A stretch of 64,000 nt of DNA from Bacteroidales bacterium (GCA_030690365.1 JAUYGX010000076.1:1-64000), one strand, 5' to 3'. Shown: positions 30,450-41,707, counted from the stretch's first letter. Notes: generated by a model from the letters alone, not told the origin. Translations and numbers: made by a program.

Positions 30450-31772
30450 TTAACTATAAGTGATATCCACAACATATACTCTTAGGATACTTTTCCGAAA
30501 ATGAATCCCATCCAATTTTTTAATTGTTTTTTCCGCCTTTTTTGATGAAACAGCCTGGTAATAACCAAATTGACCACGCTCGAATAAGCCAATTTCATCC
30601 CGGTGTAAATTCCCTTTTGAGATCAACAATTCAATGGCATCTGCCTGATTGAGTTCATCGTTTCCGTCAATCGTAATTTTCAGGGTCAGCCACCAGGATG
30701 CAACAGGTGCGGGACGGGCATCAGACAAGTGTATCACATCAGGGAGTGTATGAATAAAATCAGGCTGGTCTTCATCTTCCTGCAGAATATGAAAGGCTGT
30801 ACCATAGGGCCGCTGACCCAATAATACTTGGTTTCGTTTTGAATATGCCTGAGCATTCAGAGGCAAATGATAATGTACAATGTATTCGATATCAGGTATA
30901 TTCGATTCAACTATGGCCCGATCGGTGGTAATCAACACATGAATACTTCCGTTTCTAAACATAGCCAGTAGCATTTCGCGCTCATGCTCCAGCAATCCAC
31001 CGTGTACGATTCCGGCCTTTATCTTTTTACTAAGGAGAAACTTCTCCAACCGAATCACCGAACCACGGTCGTTACAGAAAACTACCGTTGGATACGCTTG
31101 TAATTCGCACAAAAGCTGAAACAGGGTGTCCGGTTTTTCCGATTCATCTGATATGATGGTAAAAGCATGAAACTTATAAGGATAGCTTAATCGCAAATGA
31201 TTGATAATATGTGGTTTGGTTTGCAATATAAAGGGTAAATCATCCTGGTTTTCAAGATTTGAGGTTAAAATCACTTTGGTATGTTCACCCAGCATTTGCA
31301 GTATTTGTTCCAGTTGTTCAAAATATCCGAGATCCTTAAAACTACTCACATCATCCACAACTACAGCATCAAAAGTTCGGATATCTACGTAGCCTTTTTC
31401 AATAATATCGATGAGTTTGGCCGGTGTTCCGGATATCAGGTCGGGAAAGGTACTAAGTTGCTTTATTATATTATTGGTATGAATATCTGCAGTAATGGTG
31501 GCAACGCCAATTTTACGATCTTCCAAGGATTTATACGTGAACAATTCAGCAATTTTGGCCGCGTTGTGCAGTATAAGCATAATCCTCGGTTTGTGCGTTG
31601 AAAACATAGGTTGATTTCTGAGGGCTTTTACTGTGCTACACATTTTTTCGCCACCGCTGTTGGCAATCAGAAGAATCTCCCGATGCTCTAACAAAGCGTT
31701 GTATAATGCACTATCAAGCTTTTCAAAATCTTCTACACAAACACGCTTCAGAATATCGTAATCTAAAGGCAT
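30450..31772 (-). CDS. DEAD-box helicase-like protein with degenerate motifs and a DbpA-like RNA-binding C-terminus
   Basis: RecA2-like YPTVVFCNDRGSVIRLEKFL...GIVHGGLLEHERE and VLITTDRA. Motif I ANSGGEKM, motif II VVDDVS, motif VI SKRNQVLLGQ. C-terminus ADAIELLISKGNLHRDEIGLFERGQFGYYQA. Confidence 0.75.
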   Translation of the reverse strand: MPLDYDILKRVCVEDFEKLDSALYNALLEHREILLIANSGGEKMCSTVKALRNQPMFSTHKPRIMLILHNAAKIAELFTYKSLEDRKIGVATITADIHTNNIIKQLSTFPDLISGTPAKLIDIIEKGYVDIRTFDAVVVDDVSSFKDLGYFEQLEQILQMLGEHTKVILTSNLENQDDLPFILQTKPHIINHLRLSYPYKFHAFTIISDESEKPDTLFQLLCELQAYPTVVFCNDRGSVIRLEKFLLSKKIKAGIVHGGLLEHEREMLLAMFRNGSIHVLITTDRAIVESNIPDIEYIVHYHLPLNAQAYSKRNQVLLGQRPYGTAFHILQEDEDQPDFIHTLPDVIHLSDARPAPVASWWLTLKITIDGNDELNQADAIELLISKGNLHRDEIGLFERGQFGYYQAVSSKKAEKTIKKLDGIHFRKSILRVYVVDITYS

Positions 31773-31948
31773 TTACTCTTTGTAATTGGTTTTGGAGTTA
31801 CAAAGCTAACATAAATAAAGTATATATGACATTTGTTGCCTACAATTAATATAAAGTTTAAATTGGAGACTATCGACTTAAATATCAGAATAATAAGAAA
31901 ATGAAATAAGTCCTATAATTAATATTATGTTAAATAGTATGTGTAATA

Positions 31949-31981
31949 AGAAAGGAGAACCAATCGATTCTCCTTTCTTTA
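31949..31981. terminator. Possible terminator hairpin downstream of the TPR gene
   Basis: aagaaaggaga-accaatcgat-tctcctttctt perfect inverted repeat. Confidence 0.5.
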
Positions 31982-31995
31982 TCACCCTCAAACAA

Positions 31996-33141
31996 TTATT
32001 CCTTTTCCGACAATTCTTTCAATTTATCATTCATCTTCAGGTTAGCATATGCTTCCCTCAAAGCTGAAATTACAATCTGATCGTCAGGATTTAATTCAAG
32101 CGAACGCTCAAGGTATGGAAGCGCTTTGTTCAGATTGGCATCCGCCTCTTTCTTTAACTCATCATATTTTTTCTGCTCCTCAAACGGAAGGTTATTGGCT
32201 TCTGTATAAAGTTCGGCAGCATCGTTCACATAAATTGCGCCCAGGTTAAAAATAGCATCGCCAAAATCCGGGTTAATTTCAATGGCTTTTATATAATACT
32301 CGATAGCGCTCACCTTATCGTCTACATTTTCGTAAGTCTGTCCAAGTACTCGGTAAAGGTTCTCGTTGGTTGGATCAGCAGCGATGGCTTCTTTCAGATT
32401 TGAAATCAGCTTTTCGTTCTGCCCTGTTTCGAGATAAAGTTGCGATTGTTCCAACTGAAGACTTGATTCCTGAGGAAACAACTCCCTACCCTTCTCAATG
32501 GTTGCAAAAGCAGCCGTTGTGTCACCAGTTTGCTTTTGTAAACGGGCATAAAACAGATACACACGCGGTTCTTTAAAATTAGCGTCAATACAAGTCTTTA
32601 AATATGGCATGGTCGTTTCGGCTAAAGCCTTATCTTCTGAATATACTCCGCTCATACCAATATTAAAAGCTGCTACAGTATCGAGTCGACCATCGGTTTC
32701 TGCAATTTTGTAGGCAATCTCAAAGTTTTTGATGGCACCCGGGTAGTCAGGTTTTTGAAAATCTTCGGCTCCTCTTTGATAGAAGATATTTGTCAACTGA
32801 TTCAGGTAAAGGGAAGTTTCTACATCCTGCTGTTTTTTCTCATCCAATTCCTTTGATTTCAGGAACGAATCGTACGAAATTTCTGCTGCATCAGGTGCGA
32901 GGGCTTTTACTGCTTCGTCTGTCGAGTTTGCGATGTTGAAATAAATAATTCCCCTGTACATCCAAGTTTTTGCATCATTTTCTGTTTTAGCGTGATGAAT
33001 TGCTTCATCAATTGCTTCTTTAGCTTTATCGTACTGTTGATTTTTGTTGTACATGTAAGCACTGGTTCTCTTGTTGGTCTGACCCACAGCAATGCTGAAA
33101 ATCAAGGTCATTAAGCTAATTGTTACAAGTATTTTTTTCAT
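31996..33141 (-). CDS. Secreted tetratricopeptide-repeat protein
   Basis: Signal peptide MKKILVTISLMTLIFSIAVGQ; repeated TPR consensus (YRVLGQTYENVDDKVSAIEYYIKAIEINPDFGDAIFNLGAIY). Confidence 0.88.
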   Translation of the reverse strand: MKKILVTISLMTLIFSIAVGQTNKRTSAYMYNKNQQYDKAKEAIDEAIHHAKTENDAKTWMYRGIIYFNIANSTDEAVKALAPDAAEISYDSFLKSKELDEKKQQDVETSLYLNQLTNIFYQRGAEDFQKPDYPGAIKNFEIAYKIAETDGRLDTVAAFNIGMSGVYSEDKALAETTMPYLKTCIDANFKEPRVYLFYARLQKQTGDTTAAFATIEKGRELFPQESSLQLEQSQLYLETGQNEKLISNLKEAIAADPTNENLYRVLGQTYENVDDKVSAIEYYIKAIEINPDFGDAIFNLGAIYVNDAAELYTEANNLPFEEQKKYDELKKEADANLNKALPYLERSLELNPDDQIVISALREAYANLKMNDKLKELSEKE

Positions 33142-33239
33142 TATTTATGAATTTTTAGTTCTGCAAAGATATTGTTATACCAAAGATGTGCCAAATTAAG
33201 TAATAATTTAAATAAAGTCTAAACAACTACCATTAAACA

Positions 33240-35813
33240 CTATTCTTCCTGAACTTCTGGTGATGGATTTTCAGGATTTTCAATGATGTCAGAAACACTG
33301 TCCTGAAGATTCTCACCATCTGTCAGACCATCAAGTATTTCTGTTTCTTCATCATCCGCATTACTCACTTTTGCCACAGCGGCAATTTCATCGCCGTCAT
33401 CTATTCTGATCAACCTGACGCCTTGAGTGGCACGACCCATGACCCTCAGGTCGACCACCGGAATCCGGATGGCGATGCCCGACTTGTTGATAATCATCAG
33501 TCCGTCCTTGTCGGTTACATTTTTTATGGCAATCAGGTCACCGGTTTTTTCGGTAATATTGAGTGTTTTAACACCTTTCCCTCCCCTATTGGTTACACGG
33601 TAATCATCTACTTCTGAGCGTTTTCCATATCCTTTTTCCGAAACCACCAGTATGCTTTCTGCATTTTCAGCATCGCTGTCCAGGCAAATCATACCAACCA
33701 CATCATCAGCTTCGTTGGCCAGCGTAATTCCGCGAACACCGGCGGCATTTCTGCCCATGGGGCGGACTTTGGCCTCGTTAAACCGGATGGCTCTTCCTGA
33801 ACGGTTGGCCATAATGATTTCGTTGGTTCCGTTGGTTAACCTGGCTTCCAGCAATACGTCGCCTTCCCTTACGGTAATGGCGTTAATTCCATTTTGGCGC
33901 GGACGCGAATAGGCTTCGAGCGATGTTTTTTTGATGATCCCTTTTTTGGTGGCCAAAATAATGAAGTTATTGTTGATATACTCTTCATCTTTAAGATCTT
34001 TGGTATTGATAATGGCCTTTATTTTGTCGTTGGCCTCAATATTGATCAGGTTTTGAATGGCTCTTCCTTTGGAGTTTTTCGATCCTTCCGGAATTTCGAA
34101 TACACGCATCCAGAATACCTTTCCTTTTTCAGTAAAGAAGAGCATGTAATTGTGATTGGTAGCCACGAACAGGTGTTCCAGGAAGTCTTCATCACGCGTG
34201 GTTCCGGCTTTAGAACCCCTGCCACCTCGTTTCTGCTGGCGGTATTCGGTCAAGGCTGTTCGTTTAATGTAACCCAAACGTGAAATCGTAATGACCACTT
34301 CCTCATCAGGGATAACGTCTTCCATCCGGATATCCTCGGCAGTATACACGATTTGCGACTTGCGTTCGTCGCCATATTTATCTTTAATGCGTTTAAGTTC
34401 TTCCTTGATAACCTCCATGCGCATTTCTTTGCTCGCCAACAATTCGTTTAATTGGTTGATCAGCAACATTAGTTCTTCGTAATCAGCCTTTACCTTATCC
34501 CTTTCGAGTCCGGTAAGCTTTTGTAACCTCATGTCGAGAATGGCTTTCGCCTGAATTTCACTCAGGTCGAAAGTGGACATCAATCCGGTTTTGGCTTCTT
34601 CAGGTGTTTTGGAAGCACGGATCAGTGCTATTACCTCATCCAGATTATCCAGTGCAATGAGCAATCCAATCAGGACATGGGCTTTGCGCTCGGCTTCGGC
34701 AAGTTCGTACTGAGTACGACGTACCACGACTTCGTGGCGATGTTCAACAAAATAAACAATGAGTTCCTTGAGGTTTAAAGTACGTGGACGTCCTTTAACC
34801 AGGGCTACATTATTGATGCTGAACGAACTTTGCAGCGCGGTGAGTTGATAAAGCTTATTGATAACGATACTTGGCAGCGCATCTCTTTTCAAGTCGTACA
34901 CAATGCGCATTCCATTGCGATCCGATTCATCATTGATATCCGATATACCATCGATTTTCTTTTCGTTGACCAGATCGGCTGTTTTTTTAATCATTTCAGC
35001 CTTGTTAACCTGGTAAGGAATGGAGGTCGCTACCAGCCTTTCACGGCCATTACCGGCATCTTCCACGGTAATCTCACCTCTGATAACCACCCTGCCACGT
35101 CCGGTTTCAAAAGCATTCACAATGCCTTCATACCCATAAATAATCCCACCTGTCGGGAAATCGGGTGCCTGCACTAACCGGGTTAAACCCGGTATGTCAA
35201 TATCATTGTCATCAATATATGCCAGAATGCCATCTATTACCTGCGAAAGGTTGTGAGGTGCCATGTTGGTGGCCATACCTACGGCAATACCCGAAGCTCC
35301 GTTTATCAACAGATTGGGGATTTGCGTTGGCAGCACAGTGGGCTCTTTTAAGCTGTCATCAAAGTTTAGCTGAAAATCTACCGTATCCTTATCGATGTCC
35401 ACGAGCATTTCTTCGGCAATCTTCCTGAGGCGAACCTCGGTATACCTCATGGCTGCCGCATTGTCACCATCCACCGAGCCAAAGTTTCCCTGACCCTCAA
35501 CCAACGGATACCGCAACGACCAATCCTGAGCCATTCGCACCATGGAATCGTAAACTGAACTATCTCCATGCGGGTGATACTTACCCAGCACCTCCCCTAC
35601 AATCCTGGCGGATTTCTTATAGGGGCGGTTTGAATAAACTCCCAATTCGTGCATGCCAAACAAAACACGGCGGTGCACGGGTTTAAAACCATCACGAACA
35701 TCAGGTAATGCCCTCGACACAATCACCGACATCGAATAATCAATGTAGGCCGATTTCATCTGATTTTCAATATTTACCTTGATAATTCTCTCACTATCAA
35801 ATAGATTCTCCAT
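33240..35813 (-). CDS. gyrA: DNA gyrase subunit A
   Basis: [61 protein letters not shown]; GyrA-box-type C-terminal blades. Confidence 0.97.
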   Translation of the reverse strand: MENLFDSERIIKVNIENQMKSAYIDYSMSVIVSRALPDVRDGFKPVHRRVLFGMHELGVYSNRPYKKSARIVGEVLGKYHPHGDSSVYDSMVRMAQDWSLRYPLVEGQGNFGSVDGDNAAAMRYTEVRLRKIAEEMLVDIDKDTVDFQLNFDDSLKEPTVLPTQIPNLLINGASGIAVGMATNMAPHNLSQVIDGILAYIDDNDIDIPGLTRLVQAPDFPTGGIIYGYEGIVNAFETGRGRVVIRGEITVEDAGNGRERLVATSIPYQVNKAEMIKKTADLVNEKKIDGISDINDESDRNGMRIVYDLKRDALPSIVINKLYQLTALQSSFSINNVALVKGRPRTLNLKELIVYFVEHRHEVVVRRTQYELAEAERKAHVLIGLLIALDNLDEVIALIRASKTPEEAKTGLMSTFDLSEIQAKAILDMRLQKLTGLERDKVKADYEELMLLINQLNELLASKEMRMEVIKEELKRIKDKYGDERKSQIVYTAEDIRMEDVIPDEEVVITISRLGYIKRTALTEYRQQKRGGRGSKAGTTRDEDFLEHLFVATNHNYMLFFTEKGKVFWMRVFEIPEGSKNSKGRAIQNLINIEANDKIKAIINTKDLKDEEYINNNFIILATKKGIIKKTSLEAYSRPRQNGINAITVREGDVLLEARLTNGTNEIIMANRSGRAIRFNEAKVRPMGRNAAGVRGITLANEADDVVGMICLDSDAENAESILVVSEKGYGKRSEVDDYRVTNRGGKGVKTLNITEKTGDLIAIKNVTDKDGLMIINKSGIAIRIPVVDLRVMGRATQGVRLIRIDDGDEIAAVAKVSNADDEETEILDGLTDGENLQDSVSDIIENPENPSPEVQEE

Positions 35814-36119
35814 AAGGGTATTCTTTCTTCTCTTAATTCAATTAAAAAGCATGCAAAGGTACAAATTTTGAAAATTACATGGAGTGTTTTTCATCAATCA
35901 ATACATATTATATCTTAACAAACAATTGTTAAAAAAAATGCTGGTATTCTTCAATGCTCCGGTGCAAGCTCGAATTACTTTCGTATTCTAATTTACTGAG
36001 GGATGAAATTTTTCATGATGGATACTTTAAATTGGCACAATACTTGACAAATCTGATCGAAGCCATCATTTTGGTGGGCATAAATCGGGATGAATAAATT
36101 CATGTAGATAAAGTTTATG

Positions 36120-36127
36120 TAATTTTG
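36120..36127 (+). promoter_or_regulatory. Bacteroidetes -7-like element TAATTTTG upstream of clpC
   Basis: Matches TAnnTTTG, about 22 nt before the likely ATG 36149. Confidence 0.4.
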
Positions 36128-36148
36128 TCATCTGAAATAAAAAATTAT

Positions 36149-38695
36149 ATGGAAGCAAAATTTTCTCAGCGAGTAAAGGATGTACTGGCTTTCAGCCGTG
36201 AAGAAGCTGTTAGGTTGGGAAATAACTATATCGGTCTTGAACACTTATTACTAGGCATAATCCGCGACGGAGAAGGAATGGCAGTTCAACTGCTGAATTA
36301 TTTCGGAGTTGATCTGGAGAAATGTAAACGTGAACTGGAAGATTCGATTAAAAATCCTGTATCGCAAAATCTGGATATAGAGAATATTCCACTGGTGAAA
36401 CAAGTGGAAAAAGCCCTAAAAATTACCTATCTGGAAGCCAAGGTATTTCATTCAGATCTGATTGGAACCGAACATCTTTTACTGGCTATATTAAAAGACG
36501 AAAACAACCTGGTTACCAGTAAACTGGGAAAGGACGGCGTAAATTATAAATCTCTAAAGGAAGAAATAAGCTCCATTGTGCGTGAGCAAAACGACATTCC
36601 CAAACCCCTTGATCCTCGTGCCGAGTTACAGGACGATATGGAAGATCAGCCTGAAGAATTTGGACGTCCGTTTGGTGGTCAGGAGAAGAAAGTGGGTACC
36701 CCCAAATCAAAAACACCTGTACTCGACAATTTTGGCCGCGACCTGACACGTTATGCCGAAGAAGGAAAACTGGATCCGATCGTAGGTCGTGAGTTGGAAC
36801 TTCAGCGCATTGCACAGATTCTGAGCAGGAGAAAGAAAAATAACCCAATCTTAATCGGTGAACCCGGTGTGGGTAAATCAGCTATAGCCGAAGGTCTTGC
36901 CTTGCGAATCATCGAACGAAAAGTGTCGCGTGCCTTGTTTAACAAACGCATCGTCACCCTCGACCTGGCTTCGATAGTGGCAGGTACCAAATACAGAGGC
37001 CAGTTTGAGGAACGCATGAAAGCTGTTCTCAACGAACTGACAAAAAATCCGGATATCATTTTGTTTATTGATGAGATACACACCATCGTTGGTGCCGGAA
37101 ATGCCTCAGGTGCACTCGATGCCTCTAATATGTTTAAACCGGCACTCGCTCGTGGAGAACTTCAGTGTATTGGTGCAACTACGCTGGATGAATACCGCCA
37201 GCACATCGAAAAGGATGGTGCCCTGGAGCGTCGTTTTCAGAAAGTACTTATCGAAGCTACGTCTCCTGAAGAAACCATTGAAATATTGAACAATGTAAAA
37301 GGTAAGTACGAAGATCACCACCTTGTAAAATATAGTGATGAAGCCATCAAATCGTGCGTAACCCTTACAAACCGCTATATCAGCGACAGATATTTACCGG
37401 ACAAAGCGCTGGATGCCTTAGATGAAGCTGGTGCCAGAGTACATATTACCAACATCCATGTGCCCTCAGAAATTATCAACCTTGAGAATGCCATCGAGGA
37501 GATAAAAACCAATAAGACATCCGCTATAAAAAGTCAGAAGTTTGAGGAAGCAGCTCAGTTTCGTGATATCGAACGACGTTATGTTTCTGATCTAGTGAAG
37601 GCTAAGAAAAGATGGGAAGAAGAGTCGAACATACACCGTGAACAGGTTACCGCAGAAAATGTGGCCGAAGTTGTGGCTATGATGACCGGAATCCCGGTTC
37701 AGAATATTGCTCAAAAAGAAAGCCTGCGGCTGATTAATATGGAGGAAGAACTCCGCAAGGAAGTTATTGGACAGGACGAGGCTATTAAAAAGGTGGTGAG
37801 GGCCATCAGAAGGAATCGCGCCGGTTTAAAAGATCCTCACAAACCCATTGGTTCGTTTGTATTTCTGGGTCCAACAGGTGTTGGAAAAACCTATCTGGCA
37901 AAAATGCTGGCCAAATTCCTTTTCGACAGTGAAGATGCCCTGGTGCGTGTGGATATGAGCGAATACATGGAAAAATTTGCCGTAAGTCGGCTTGTGGGAG
38001 CACCTCCCGGATACGTTGGGTATGAGGAAGGCGGACAACTAACCGAAAAAATCAGAAGAAAACCCTACTCTATCGTCTTGCTTGATGAAATTGAAAAGGC
38101 TCACCCGGATATTTTTCACTTGTTGCTACAGGTGTTGGACGATGGGCAATTGACCGATGGCCTTGGTCGCAGGGTTGATTTTAAGAACACCATTATCATT
38201 ATGACGTCCAACATCGGATCACGACAGTTAAAAGATTTCGGACAAGGTGTAGGGTTCTCAACACAGGCCAAAGTGGCTGCAAAATCAACGCACAGTCAAT
38301 CTGTTATCGAGAATGCACTCAAACGCGCTTTTGCGCCGGAGTTCCTGAACCGTATCGACGATGTGGTTATTTTCGATTCGTTGCAACGGGCCGAAATTCA
38401 CAAGATTATCGATATCGAGCTGTCGCATCTGATTGATCGCGTTATCAGCATGGGATACAAGATTACCGTGAGTCAAAAGGCAAAAGATTATTTGATTGAT
38501 AAAGGCTGGGACGAGCAATTTGGCGCAAGACCTCTCAAACGTGCTATCCAAAAATATATTGAAGATCAGTTGGCGGAAGAGATTATTAAGACCAATCTCA
38601 CCGAAGGCACCCATATCAAAGTAAGTTACGACGGCAAGAAAGATGAGATTAAAATTTCATTTACGCCAGTTAAAAGTGTTGCAAATAAGAACTAG
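36149..38695 (+). CDS. clpC: ATP-dependent Clp protease ATP-binding subunit ClpC
   Basis: Clp_N repeats (GLEHLLLGI, GTEHLLLAIL); two AAA+ modules (GEPGVGKSAIAEGLA, GPTGVGKTYLAKMLA); UVR-like linker. Confidence 0.95.
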   Translation: MEAKFSQRVKDVLAFSREEAVRLGNNYIGLEHLLLGIIRDGEGMAVQLLNYFGVDLEKCKRELEDSIKNPVSQNLDIENIPLVKQVEKALKITYLEAKVFHSDLIGTEHLLLAILKDENNLVTSKLGKDGVNYKSLKEEISSIVREQNDIPKPLDPRAELQDDMEDQPEEFGRPFGGQEKKVGTPKSKTPVLDNFGRDLTRYAEEGKLDPIVGRELELQRIAQILSRRKKNNPILIGEPGVGKSAIAEGLALRIIERKVSRALFNKRIVTLDLASIVAGTKYRGQFEERMKAVLNELTKNPDIILFIDEIHTIVGAGNASGALDASNMFKPALARGELQCIGATTLDEYRQHIEKDGALERRFQKVLIEATSPEETIEILNNVKGKYEDHHLVKYSDEAIKSCVTLTNRYISDRYLPDKALDALDEAGARVHITNIHVPSEIINLENAIEEIKTNKTSAIKSQKFEEAAQFRDIERRYVSDLVKAKKRWEEESNIHREQVTAENVAEVVAMMTGIPVQNIAQKESLRLINMEEELRKEVIGQDEAIKKVVRAIRRNRAGLKDPHKPIGSFVFLGPTGVGKTYLAKMLAKFLFDSEDALVRVDMSEYMEKFAVSRLVGAPPGYVGYEEGGQLTEKIRRKPYSIVLLDEIEKAHPDIFHLLLQVLDDGQLTDGLGRRVDFKNTIIIMTSNIGSRQLKDFGQGVGFSTQAKVAAKSTHSQSVIENALKRAFAPEFLNRIDDVVIFDSLQRAEIHKIIDIELSHLIDRVISMGYKITVSQKAKDYLIDKGWDEQFGARPLKRAIQKYIEDQLAEEIIKTNLTEGTHIKVSYDGKKDEIKISFTPVKSVANKN

Positions 38696-38722
38696 GTAGT
38701 TATTAAACAGCACAATAAGTCA

Positions 38723-38749
38723 AATCCCGCCAATGGCGGGATTTTTTTT
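38723..38749 (+). terminator. Rho-independent terminator after clpC
   Basis: aatcccgcc-aat-ggcgggattttttttg. Confidence 0.85.
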
Positions 38750-38805
38750 GTGTTTTGATAGAATCTAAATAAGCAGGCAAATAGAACTTACTTAAATGCA
38801 AGTTT

Positions 38806-38813
38806 TATCTTTG
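38806..38813 (+). promoter_or_regulatory. Bacteroidetes -7-like element TATCTTTG upstream of the acyl-CoA dehydrogenase gene
   Basis: Matches TAnnTTTG, about 30 nt before ATG 38843. Confidence 0.45.
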
Positions 38814-38842
38814 TCGGCTAATTAATAACAAATCTGTTTATA

Positions 38843-40621
38843 ATGGAGACAAAAGCTGCCATTGTTGGTGGAGAATTCTTGCTAAAAGAAATTACCCCGG
38901 GCCAAATTTTTATTCCTGAAGAGTTTGATGAAGAACAGCTTATGATTGCTGAATCGTGTATCGATTTTGTTGAAACAGAAGTGGCACCACATTTTAATGC
39001 CCTCGACAATCATCAGGCAGGATTGATGCCTTCGTTGCTCAAAAAAGCCGGTGAACTGGGGTTACTGGGCATTAGTGTTCCTGAGGAATTTGATGGGTTT
39101 GGACAATCGTTTTTAACCAACATGAAAGCCAATGAGGCCATGGGATCAGCCTACTCGTTTTCGGTGGCTTTTATGGCACATACAGGTATTGGAACCTTGC
39201 CCCTGTTGTATTACGGAAATGCCGATCAACATCAAAAGTATATGCCTCAACTAGCCACCGGCGACATGCTGGCAGCATATTGTTTAACTGAACCCGGTGC
39301 TGGCAGCGATGCAAATGCCGGCAAAACCAAAGCTGTACTTACCGAAGATGGAAGTCATTATATATTAAATGGTCAGAAAATGTGGATCACCAACGGTGGA
39401 TTTGCCGATTTACTGACTGTATTTGCCAAGATTGATAACGATCGGGTTTTGAGTGCCTTTCTGGTAGAAGCCAATACACCTGGCATCACCATGAATCCCG
39501 AGGAACATAAAATGGGAATTAAGGGATCTTCCACACGTCAGATCTTTTTTAATGATGTAAAAGTACCCGTTGAGAATTTACTGGGCAAACGTGGAGAAGG
39601 GTTCCGCATTGCTTTGAATATCCTTCATATTGGACGTATCAAGCTGGGTGCCACTGTTTTAGGTGGAATGCGCCGTGCAATCAACAATTCGGCAACCTAT
39701 TCCGGTGAACGCAAACAATTTGGTTCTCCCCTGTCGGATTTTGGTGCAATCAAATTTAAACTGGCAGAGCAGGTAATTTTGCTGTTTTCTACTGAATCAG
39801 CCGTTTATCGCGCCAGCAAAGATATTCAGGATACCATTGAGAGCAATCTGGAACAAGGTAAATCCTATGGTGAAGCCAACATCGAAGGTGTGGCCGAATA
39901 CGAACCGGAGTGTGCCATGCTGAAAGTGTATGGTTCAGAATCGTTGGATTACATTGTGGATGAAATGGTTCAGATTTTTGGTGGAATGGGATTTTCATCC
40001 GAAGCTCCTGCCGATCGTTCGTACCGCGACAGCCGTATCAACCGCATATTTGAAGGCACCAACGAAATCAACCGCATGATAACCGTGGATTCGGTGATGA
40101 AAAAAGGATTGAAACACCGGATCGATTTATTTGAAAAAGCCAGGGAAATTCTCACCAATATTGACAATGTTACCTGCGTTGATTTCCAGGGAGAATACTA
40201 CCGCGTTAAGAAGGATCAGATTGCAAATCTGAAGAAAGTAGCTTTGATGTTATTGCCTTTGGCCCAGGATACGTTCCAGCGTAAACTCATGTTTGAGGAA
40301 GAAATCCTGATGAACATTTCGGATGCCATTATGAATATCTATGTCCTTGAATCGACTCAACTCAGGGTTGAAAAACTGGAACAACTGAATAAAAAACACA
40401 TTGGTTTGTACAAAGATATGCTGGATGTACTAACACATTCCATGGTTCAAAGAGTGCATCAGGCAGCTTTTGATGCCATCGGCTCCATTGCCGAAGGCGA
40501 TTATCTTAAAAAGCTAGCCGATGCTTTGAATAAGCTTACTTACGCCCCAGCTTTTAATGTAAAAGAATCGCGCAGGCGCATCGCTAATCAATTAATTGAC
40601 GATGGAGTTTATAAATTCTAA
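38843..40621 (+). CDS. Acyl-CoA dehydrogenase family protein with C-terminal extension
   Basis: AYCLTEPGAGSDANAGKTKA; WITNGGFADLLTVFA; QIFGGMGFSSEAPADRSYRDSRINRIFEGTNEINRM. Confidence 0.92.
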   Translation: METKAAIVGGEFLLKEITPGQIFIPEEFDEEQLMIAESCIDFVETEVAPHFNALDNHQAGLMPSLLKKAGELGLLGISVPEEFDGFGQSFLTNMKANEAMGSAYSFSVAFMAHTGIGTLPLLYYGNADQHQKYMPQLATGDMLAAYCLTEPGAGSDANAGKTKAVLTEDGSHYILNGQKMWITNGGFADLLTVFAKIDNDRVLSAFLVEANTPGITMNPEEHKMGIKGSSTRQIFFNDVKVPVENLLGKRGEGFRIALNILHIGRIKLGATVLGGMRRAINNSATYSGERKQFGSPLSDFGAIKFKLAEQVILLFSTESAVYRASKDIQDTIESNLEQGKSYGEANIEGVAEYEPECAMLKVYGSESLDYIVDEMVQIFGGMGFSSEAPADRSYRDSRINRIFEGTNEINRMITVDSVMKKGLKHRIDLFEKAREILTNIDNVTCVDFQGEYYRVKKDQIANLKKVALMLLPLAQDTFQRKLMFEEEILMNISDAIMNIYVLESTQLRVEKLEQLNKKHIGLYKDMLDVLTHSMVQRVHQAAFDAIGSIAEGDYLKKLADALNKLTYAPAFNVKESRRRIANQLIDDGVYKF

Positions 40622-40644
40622 AAAAATCAGTGATAAACAAAAAA

Positions 40645-40669
40645 AACCTGCCATTGGCGGGTTTTTTTT
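40645..40669 (+). terminator. Rho-independent terminator
   Basis: aacctgcc-att-ggcgggttttttttg. Confidence 0.8.
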
Positions 40670-40687
40670 GTTTAAATCATAAGATCA

Positions 40688-41077
40688 TTAAACGCCCCGC
40701 ATTTCAAGCAAATGTCCTTCATCATCCAGGAGAAGCAAATACCTCGATAAATCAGGTTTGCGGACTATAATTTCGTGAACAAGGGTTTCACCCTGGTAAA
40801 TGGCGATGGCACTCATTATTTCTCCATGTCCGGTGGCTGTAAGGCTTATTTTTTCAGGAATTTCGTTGGTTCGCACATTTTTTTTGTACTCCAAAAGCAA
40901 TCCTTTTTCAGATAACCGGGCAATGTATTCTACTTCATCCATGTAAAAAAGGGCTTCAAAGTTGTCTCCGGCTTTATTCCATTCTATATTGATGGCACGT
41001 GGAAAAATGGCCAGTAACTTAGGCGTTATATTTTCAGGAATGGATTTATGGTCTCTTTTAAAGAAATTGAAAGTCAT
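40688..41077 (-). CDS. Small PepSY-like/hypothetical protein
   Basis: Complete 129-aa ORF; FPRAINIEWNKAGDNFEALFYMDEVEYIARLSEKGLLLEYKKNV resembles the Bacteroidetes PepSY-like consensus. Confidence 0.55.
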   Translation of the reverse strand: MTFNFFKRDHKSIPENITPKLLAIFPRAINIEWNKAGDNFEALFYMDEVEYIARLSEKGLLLEYKKNVRTNEIPEKISLTATGHGEIMSAIAIYQGETLVHEIIVRKPDLSRYLLLLDDEGHLLEMRGV

Positions 41078-41143
41078 AAGTGAAATTCTATTATTCAGGT
41101 GGTTTGACGAAAAAAAAGCTGAAAGTAACGGGAGGATTCTTTT

Positions 41144-41707
41144 TTAATCACTATCATGGTAGTAAATATATACGACCCGCGATCTGGCCCTTTTCAAACG
41201 CATTTTAACCGCATCGTCGCTGATAATAAGACTTTGCGCGATTTCTTTTATCGAAAGGCCATCCTGGTATTTCATTAATAGCAATGCTTTTTCCTCCGGG
41301 TGGATTTTTTCTAATATGAGCATCAGCTTGTCATAGCTTAATTCTTCCACAGCTGAATCCGATTCATCAATAATTTCAGGGATCTCGTTTTTTTCGTTCC
41401 AGCTGGGGTAATGAAGCTGTTTCTTTTTTCTTAAATAATCGATTACATGGTTATAGGTAATGGAGTACAACCAGGATGAAAAGGATGAATTACCCTTAAA
41501 TCCAGGAACTTTTTCATACACTTTGGCGAGAATATCGTTGGCAAATTCAGAGGACAGTTGTTTATTTTTCAGAAAACTATAACACCTGTCCTGAACCTTT
41601 TTATTGTAACGCTCATAAATAATTTCAAACAGATGAGAATTGTTTTCTTCAACCATTTTCTTTAGGATGGCTTCATCTGATAAGATATTGTGTTTGGGTT
41701 CAATCAT
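41144..41707 (-). CDS. RNA polymerase sigma-70 family (ECF) sigma factor
   Basis: Region 2 FSSWLYSITYNHVIDYLRKKK; region 4 YQDGLSIKEIAQSLIISDDAVKMRLKRARSRV. Confidence 0.92.
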   Translation of the reverse strand: MIEPKHNILSDEAILKKMVEENNSHLFEIIYERYNKKVQDRCYSFLKNKQLSSEFANDILAKVYEKVPGFKGNSSFSSWLYSITYNHVIDYLRKKKQLHYPSWNEKNEIPEIIDESDSAVEELSYDKLMLILEKIHPEEKALLLMKYQDGLSIKEIAQSLIISDDAVKMRLKRARSRVVYIYYHDSD

